25,099 nt of DNA, from assembly GCA_026770595.1 (NCBI GenBank), contig MU633753.1, forward strand, positions 1 to 25,099, read 5' to 3'. The notes beneath the pieces were generated by a model. That model saw only the letters and a list, made by a program, of their open reading frames with translations. It did not search any database and was not told the origin of the DNA. Source of the DNA: Ochromonadaceae sp. CCMP2298 (taxonomy: Eukaryota; Sar; Synurophyceae; Ochromonadales; Ochromonadaceae). Positions 20,901 to 25,099 of the stretch are shown piece after piece (position 1 is the first letter of the stretch; each line of letters opens with the position of its first letter). The translations under genes were made by a program, and so were the position numbers.

Positions 20901-21285
20901 CTATCCGCACGGCGCCCTCGCTGGCAAGGTCGAAGCTGAGCTTCACGCCGTCCACTGCGTCGCCCACCTCCACCAGCTTGTCTGCATTGGACTGCAATTC
21001 GTCCATTAGTATCTTCTCCGCGTGCGTGGCGGAGTCCTGCAGAATCGTGACGTCTTCCTCGATCTCCTGGGACATCTGGGTGAACTGCCGAGACAGCTTG
21101 TCAAACAGCGCGAACATCTTTTTCTCCGGGTCGGCCCCATCGACAGAAATCTGCTGTACATGGCTGTCGAGGTAGCCTGCTGGGTTGAAGATGGGGCTGT
21201 TCAGGCGCTTGCGGGTCTGCTCGATGAAGAGCTCGTTTTCCTCCGCTTGGGACATCGACAGCGACTTTCTCCCCGTACCCAGCAT
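17977..21285 (-). CDS. EXOC5: Exocyst complex component 5 (Sec10) with C-terminal extension
   Basis: Single-exon gene of 1102 aa; ATG at 21285, with an alternative in-frame ATG at residue 11. Residues about 55-150 are a coiled-coil N-terminus of the exocyst type, ending in the GAVRIGGKLSSAERERSHID and LLGYLRAFQNI region that corresponds to Sec10. Long helical repeats follow. Late Sec10 landmarks include GLDLVRLFWRPMGQQLVGLL, then VNIEGASVLRRDILHYLKHL, and a final ALVRSRSDF at about 845-855. Sec10 is a core subunit of the exocyst, which tethers secretory vesicles to the plasma membrane. In animals it is also needed for ciliogenesis. Human EXOC5 is about 708 aa and yeast Sec10 about 871. Beyond residue about 855 this protein adds about 245 residues: a Gly/Ser-rich linker, a Gln/Glu/Arg coiled-coil with a polyglutamine run, and a basic-aromatic tail ending KKISSFFGSK. 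Family assignment is strong in the C-terminal half and weaker in the middle. Confidence 0.85.
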   Translation of the reverse strand: MLGTGRKSLSMSQAEENELFIEQTRKRLNSPIFNPAGYLDSHVQQISVDGADPEKKMFALFDKLSRQFTQMSQEIEEDVTILQDSATHAEKILMDELQSNADKLVEVGDAVDGVKLSFDLASEGAVRIGGKLSSAERERSHIDKSVELLGYLRAFQNISSEDCTANIKRSTTAKEIRGLLPAGLQQKDWGYIAQVLHDLQEILYELSADDVRNAQNNIAKITDRVEQELMGEFDKVIIKMIHQNDVDRLVDRARELALWLHLFCDGHAMQRRYLFTVVQHRIPTDPFFQGSFYSGGKIGQDVRDSLQDVVREEEFSDEESDGDKSEHNRKVDIRAYSEVSLVDQLSGLFSVIDSVCQEQFTLIRKVFPPHSVAKVTRMLIQRIFNDPAFGLQARVDAILCPEPPAPPLSLPDHLDALVIVREKLSALYLLLIECSSHPSMRGMGNESAVYREAPQGVDYEREERLQFVEADEEAERILHSDAEIRQFFDEQISQVFLTYRQEYFDKEALHVRTQYAHAMTIAAADATLLTKPSAKGLLQLLPLLRSEKVRSVELLVEGLANNSFLNKVFSITTDAASRMESIGRDDKKLPLKLKELFLLQMAFLETALFLPWCKACVSLLLKLLSTRASADLPSEEYLVLLSVLTYGVSKIKSHFEEVFLRPLNALPNIVAVCKESRMKVFKTLDFSSREVLYCWTLCIVSHIENLLTSLQSRYDYTPKTDASHTPSTACEAACKDIAAVVSTVRAFAGKLEGLDLVRLFWRPMGQQLVGLLISHVRKQKVNIEGASVLRRDILHYLKHLALLETPDVMDMLSCLKDATLLFSTPAASLLRLIGEDLRYMDTAVVMALVRSRSDFNPRDQANYCHQLGATWGAKWDAPLPWEGAKTHTAVSIAQAAEGGTAWTALGPSSLRKAGSSGGTPHTSVGRISTISAGRGESVAVDLAYYDEHGELQGVGGGSSFLPSRPGNIHVARRSSQAGMVTNVGNHITRPDLIISGEGSTVGVRPTSKAVSRGSAATLLAVGETQQQRIRQQQQQLRDTELSEQLRQEQEEDMALRKVQLQQEEEDRERAEILALGMMNQQAKAAQPPKKLMKKISSFFGSK
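18181..18215 (-). repeat. CAG/CTG repeat encoding a polyglutamine run in EXOC5
   Basis: CTG units on the plus strand at 18181-18196 and again at 18203-18215 read as CAG (Gln) in the EXOC5 C-terminal extension. They give two Gln runs separated by Ile-Arg within a charged predicted coiled coil. Confidence 0.85.
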
Positions 21286-21832
21286 GGCTCACTCTCGCGC
21301 TCTAGCGCAGCAAAGGAAGCCAGCTGACGCCTTAGAGACGAAGAGACACTGCACGCACCGATTGCGGGCCTCCCAGAGATTCTGCATCACACAACCTAAG
21401 CAGATTCAACAGTTCATCAGCTCTTCCCCAAATCTCTCTCTCCTAAAAATCTTTGTACGTTACGTTTCTGTCGTGGGACTTGAAGTGTTGAAGACCTGGG
21501 AATCTGAACACGTCAGCGGCGGTTTTTACCACTTTTTGCGCCCCCCCCCAAAATGGATCACATTTGATATATACAATAGGCGTGATACAAACAGAAAACA
21601 AATATATATATGCCAATTACAAAAAATTATAACCGACAAATGTGCTCCACTTTTTGAGGCCAAACTGCCGGACCGCGTTCGGAATTTCCGATCCAAACGC
21701 TTTGCACGCTAGGAAGGTGACGGCTTCTGGAATTGAGATGAGTCGCTTCTTGTCCAAGGATTGGCTCGCTTCTGAGCTGACAGAACTATCGTCAAGGTCA
21801 TAATATTTGTCAAAGGAAACCCCGCGCGAATA
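21286..21832. promoter_or_regulatory. Divergent promoter region, EXOC5 / cupin gene
   Basis: A 547-bp head-to-head gap. It contains a TATA-like GATATATAC at 21566-21574, a second AT-repeat around 21600-21611, a CACGTCA (ACGT-core) motif near 21509-21515, and a nine-C run near 21541. A 21-codon upstream ORF on the plus strand, 21738-21803, stops 29 bases before the cupin ATG. A minus-strand frame across 21617-21943 has no ATG and is not called. Confidence 0.5.
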
Positions 21833-22906
21833 ATGTCTGTCCGCTCTGCTCCTGCTGGGGAGCCAATGCTGAACGAGCCTTCTTCGAAGAAGGCGAAGAT
21901 CGAAGCCGCTCGCGAGGTAAGAGAAATATTCGAATCTCCTCACTGCGTTCTCAATTACAAAATAACCTGCGCCTCACCCCCTCTCCTACTAATATAGCCT
22001 ACCAAGTTCGAGGAGGATGCGAGAATCTACGAGTACACCTCTGCCGCCAACCCCCACATGGCCCCTGTCCCCGTGGCAGTGCTCGCGGCCGATCAGCACG
22101 AGAGCGGCCCCACCAGAATCATCCCTTTCGACCTGAGCCGCCAGATGCACATCGAGTACCCCGCCACCTCCCCCAACCTGCTGGCATCCTTCCTGAGAAT
22201 CTGCGAGAACGAGAGCCTGACCACCCACACCGCCGCCACATCCCAGGCCTTCTACGTTATCCGCGGAGAGGGCTCATCTGTCTCCGAGCTGGGCCTGATC
22301 GAGTGGTCCCAGGGTGACCTCTTCGTGATCCCCAAGTGCGACAAGGAGGTCGTGCACAGCGCCACGGCGGACACTGCTATCTATTGGGTCAACGACAACC
22401 CTTTGATGCAGTACCTGGGTGTGGTGCCTTCTACTAAGAAGTTCGAAGTGACGCTCTTCAAGAAGGAGCGCCTGCTGGCCGAGGTGGAGCGCATCAAGCA
22501 CCAGCCCGGTGCCGAGCACCGTAACCGCATGGGCATCCTGCTGGGCAACAAGATCACTGAGGACACCACCAAGACGCTGACCCACACCCTGTGGTCTCTG
22601 CTCAACGTGCTGCCCGCAGGAGATGCCCAGCGCCCCCACCGCCACAACTCCGTCGCCTTGGACCTGTGCGTGTGGGCCGAGGAGGGGAACAAGGTCTACA
22701 CCATGATGGGACCCGAGCTGGACGAGGCTGGGTGGGTGAAGAACCCCCAGAAATGCCTCTGGAAGACAGGCGCTGTGTTCTCCACCCCCCCGGGCTGGTG
22801 GCACTCGCACCACAACGAGACAGGCAAGCCCGCCTGGGTGCTGCCTATGCAGGACGCCGGCCTTTACACCCACCAGCGCACTCTGGACATCCAGTTCTCC
22901 ACGTAA
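21833..22906 (+). CDS. Bicupin protein related to gentisate 1,2-dioxygenase
   Basis: Two exons, 21833-21916 and 21998-22906, with an 81-bp phase-0 intron (GTAAGA donor, TAG acceptor). The product is 330 aa, near the usual 340-370 for gentisate dioxygenases. Exon 1 encodes a short lysine-containing leader (KKAKIE). Two cupin barrels follow. In the N-terminal one (about residues 90-165) the metal motif is eroded: one His at 105, Gln at 111 where Glu is usual, and His at 148. The C-terminal barrel (about 235-320) keeps a clean set, with PHRHN placing His242 and His244, and TPPGWWHSHHNE placing His297 or His299/His300. This suggests one metal site in the second barrel. Typical enzymes of this group cleave the ring of gentisate or salicylate-type substrates using Fe(II) and O2, but the substrate here is unknown. 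Codon choice is strikingly uniform (CTG, AAG, ATC, CAC), more so than in its neighbours, as in highly expressed genes. Confidence 0.82.
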
Positions 22907-23440
22907 GTGAACGTACTCTCTAATGTACGTACTCGGCGTGCGTAGAATAATTTTGATAATCATTTCTCGTCATGAGGGGATAATCCCCACATGAAGGCAT
23001 CTATGATCGATGCGGGCAGTCGTCGAGGGTTGTGTTAGTATCTTCCATCTTCTATTACCCCCACATATAGTTAAACTTAGCCCTTTCTGTTTTGACCCTT
23101 TGAACTACCGGTAGTTCGTAGTCACACTTTTGCAAATAACGAACGAATTGTAAATTTCCTGTCTTTCTTTCAAAAGGTGTGAGTTTGCAGGGGAAGAGGT
23201 ATCGAAAAGAGATCGTTTCTCGTTGAACAGTTAGAGGCCGTCAAACTTAATACCTCAATACTTTATGTTTTCGACGCCCACATTCGACGTGCCCTGCGAT
23301 GTCAGTCCCGTCAAAACACCTGGGGCGGCAGTGGATCTAATTACTATATCCGCCGCTCCCAATCCCTGAAGTGCTTCACGACTCGGTAAGCCTCACGCAC
23401 CTCAGGCTGGAATCTGTGTAACCAGTAGACACTACACACT
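22907..23440. other. 534-bp convergent spacer, cupin / acidic protein
   Basis: AT-rich 3' space shared by two converging genes, longer than the other convergent gaps here (146 and 203 bp). It holds a perfect 16-bp palindrome, GAACTACCGGTAGTTC, at 23102-23117. Just after it comes a near-inverted repeat, CACACTTTTG (23123-23132) with CAAAAGGTGTG (23171-23181), enclosing a 38-nt loop. No coding frame or known RNA family was recognised. Confidence 0.5.
23102..23117. repeat. 16-bp perfect palindrome
   Basis: GAACTACC followed directly by GGTAGTTC; the two halves are exact reverse complements with no spacer, and symmetry breaks at the next base on each side. It lies in the convergent 3' spacer and could be a dimer-binding site or part of a 3'-end hairpin. 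Confidence 0.7.
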
Positions 23441-24505
23441 TTAGTTGCGGGGAACCTTGGCGGGGGCTTCCTCCTCATCCTCATCGCTATCCACCTCCCC
23501 CACTTTCCGCTTGCCTGCAGCCTCGCCCTCATCCCCACCCTCCTCCTCATCGTCATCGTCATCCTCATCGTCCTCCTCCTCTACATCCTGTGAGCAAGGA
23601 GGGAGAAAGGAGGTAGAGCATCGCAAATTGGGACAGTGATCAGAATTAGAAAAACGGACATTCAAGAAATTAATCAAAGTCAATCCGTTGCCCATGGTCA
23701 CTTACATCATCATCGTCATCCCCGATCATCTCGTCGTCCTCGTCATCCTCCTGGCCCTCCGCATCGGGGTTCTCATTGGGCTCCTCGTCCTCATCCTCCT
23801 CCTGGTACTTCGCGACAGGCTCAGCATTGGCGTCCTCGTCATAATCCTCGTCGTCCTCGTCGTTCTCAGCGTTCTGTGGATGTGTGGGTGTGAGATGTGG
23901 GTGTGAGATGTGGGTGTGGGATGTGGGTGGGAGACATGGAGACATGGAGACATGGAGACATGGGTGGGGGAGGTAAGCTGAATTGTTACGGCAGACAAAG
24001 TACAAAAGATACAAGCTTTCCGGATACTTACATATGCGCCATTCATCAGATCCTGCATAGTGGGACCAGCCTCCTCAACATCATCATCATCTTCATCGTC
24101 CTCCTCATCGTCGTCCTCCTCCTCCTCCTCGATATCATCCGCGTCCTCCTCCTCTCCTCCGGGCGCGACATCTGCACGAGATTGGCCAGAAAGATGGAAA
24201 TGAGATCAGGGGAGTGCGGAAAGGAAATAATGAGTTCCGGGAGTAGTTGATCAGTCAATAGTCGATCAGCTCGGCAACAAGAGAGCGAATAGGCCCATTT
24301 CATGGCTCTGTCAGCGTGGGAGCCTGTGGAGCCTGTCGGACGACAGGCGGCAGGGATGCATGCGTATACATCTGTTTGGCGAATGTCTTGCACGAGTGCT
24401 TGCACTGAACCGTCTGCTATACGTACCATCATAATCATCCTCTTCCTCATCCTCGTTGTCCTCGTCCTCGGGGTCCTCGTACGGCGGCTTGACGGGTTCA
24501 CTCAT
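23441..24505 (-). CDS. Highly acidic, prothymosin-like nuclear protein
   Basis: Four minus-strand exons: 24505-24427, 24171-24032, 23873-23706 and 23587-23441 (stop TAA). Introns are 255, 158 and 118 bp with donors GTACGT, GTAAGT and GTAAGT and CAG acceptors, in phases 1, 0 and 0. The 177-aa product has 101 Asp/Glu residues (57%). All four exons carry acidic runs, broken by a short non-acidic segment (GPTMQDLMNGAY) at the end of exon 2 and by NAEPVAKYQ in exon 3. Near the C-terminus GKRKVGEVDSDEDEEE and a final AKVPRN form a basic patch within acid, as in the NLS of prothymosin-alpha and ANP32 tails. By analogy it could be a histone-binding or nuclear chaperone tail protein. Acidic composition alone does not prove this, and no folded domain is visible. 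The frame-preserving splices are the strongest evidence that it is real. Confidence 0.72.
23879..23967. repeat. Minisatellite in intron 2 of the acidic-protein gene
   Basis: Within the 158-bp intron, plus-strand GTGGGTGTGAGAT-type units are repeated about three times (23879-23930). They are followed by four tandem 8-mers GACATGGA/GACATGGG (23933-23964). Read on the transcribed strand these are CA- and CCATGTC-rich. The repeat makes up over half of the intron. Confidence 0.85.
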
Positions 24506-25099
24506 CTTGGCAGGCGGTGGGCTGCTTTGGGAGTTCTAGAAGGTCTATGCAGGAGCTCGGGCAGGAAGCTCGCTCCGCGGTTCTCTCTCGACAAGGAGGT
24601 GATTTGCGGTGCAAGCAGCAAAAGGTCCTGGATGTAATAGGCCTTGGTTTAGGCACGGATCCAGTGTCGATGGAAGGAATCCATTTCTGCTCCAAAAGGA
24701 TGCAAACAAAAACAGAAAATCTGGGCTTTTTTCCCAATCCCGTCCCACTAAGTAGGCGCAACTAATTACCAATCCCCTCCAAATAACGCCATATTTTTTA
24801 CAATCGCCCACTAAAGATCTTTGGGGGACGCACCCCCACCTCAAGTCCCAGTTTTGGCGGGGAAGTGTAACCGGCGGGAGTGTTGTAACCGTCCCGCGCA
24901 CTAAACTTGCCCGCGCACTCGGCGGAAAGTATAAAATTTTAGAACAATAAAACACCTATTGCACATCGATTGGGTAAGTAATTTGTAATCATTGGGTCAA
25001 AATTTGCTTGTTCCTCCACCCAAGTCCATTTTTTGGCGAGCAGAGATCAGCGTGTGACCCAAGATGAAGGTTCAAGTATATATTGTGTGTTAAGTTCAT
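24506..25099. other. Right-end intergenic region with a likely plus-strand promoter
   Basis: 594 bp without a supportable gene. The left part (24506-24770) is the leader/promoter of the acidic gene. From 24840 a dense promoter-like block appears; it is described as a separate entry. After a TATA-like box there is AT-rich leader to the edge, with a GTAAGT donor at 24974-24979. A late ATG at 25063 stops after nine codons unless spliced. The gene it would serve lies beyond the window. Confidence 0.45.
24851..24936 (+). promoter_or_regulatory. Candidate promoter with E2F-like, Myb-like and TATA-like motifs
   Basis: In order: TTTTGGCGGGGAA at 24852-24864 resembles an E2F/DP site. TGTAACCG occurs twice (about 24866-24873 and 24884-24891) and contains a TAACCG Myb-type core. 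CCCGCGCACT occurs twice (24893-24902 and 24910-24919). TATAAAA lies at 24930-24936. A further TTTTTTGGCGAG occurs near 25029-25040. The motif matches are by eye; the order and spacing suggest a plus-strand core promoter with repeated upstream elements. Confidence 0.45.

Noticed and set aside
21617-21943. 108-codon minus-strand frame across the cupin leader and exon 1
   Set aside because: Contains no ATG at all and runs antisense to a well-supported exon and splice donor.
22274-22963. 229-codon minus-strand frame opposite the cupin
   Set aside because: Arises from the strong codon bias of the cupin gene; no protein features of its own.
23688-24250. Plus-strand frames rich in Ile/Leu/Val opposite the acidic gene, looking like membrane segments
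   Set aside because: They are the reverse reading of GAN-rich acidic codons (ATC/CTC runs), a well-known artefact.
25063-25092. ATG near the right end as the start of the next gene
   Set aside because: The frame stops after nine codons; it could only be coding if a splice donor follows at once, which cannot be judged at the window edge.

Overview
The window is nuclear DNA from a ciliated or flagellated eukaryote, most likely a compact protist or algal genome. It carries nine protein-coding genes on both strands with short inter-gene gaps. Six of the nine have GT-AG introns of about 60-255 bp that restore the reading frame exactly, and several products belong to cilium- or secretion-specific eukaryotic families. 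The exact lineage cannot be decided from the sequence alone. I saw no tRNA, rRNA, CRISPR array, transposon or virus-like gene.

Layout: (1) 18-1436 minus, intronless F-box-like/leucine-rich-repeat protein. (2) 2081-3861 minus, IFT56/TTC26, an intraflagellar-transport TPR protein in three exons. (3) 4392-8425 plus, an unrecognised 1249-aa protein with two IQ motifs and long disordered tracts, in four exons. It is head-to-head with IFT56 across 530 bp. (4) 8572-9060 minus, a BART-domain protein of the ARL2BP type, tail-to-tail with gene 3. (5) 9409-11418 plus, a GUP1-type MBOAT acyltransferase in two exons, head-to-head with gene 4. (6) 11780-17773 plus, CC2D2A, a transition-zone protein in three exons. 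(7) 17977-21285 minus, EXOC5/Sec10 of the exocyst with a long C-terminal extension, tail-to-tail with CC2D2A. (8) 21833-22906 plus, a bicupin related to gentisate 1,2-dioxygenases in two exons. (9) 23441-24505 minus, a 177-aa protein that is 57% Asp/Glu with a C-terminal basic patch, in four exons. The right end (24506-25099) looks like the promoter of a plus-strand gene that starts at or beyond the window edge.

How the genes fit together: IFT56 (cargo transport in the cilium), CC2D2A (transition-zone gate) and an ARL2BP-like BART protein (ARL2/ARL3 effector, ciliary in animals) lie within about 16 kb, beside EXOC5, which is also needed for vesicle delivery to cilia in animals. The uncharacterised IQ-motif protein shares a divergent promoter region with IFT56, so it is a reasonable candidate for an undescribed cilium-associated, calmodulin-binding protein. 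The acyltransferase, cupin and acidic protein have no obvious link to this theme.

Exon boundaries were worked out by eye from splice consensus, frame continuity and family similarity. No alignment or transcript data were available.
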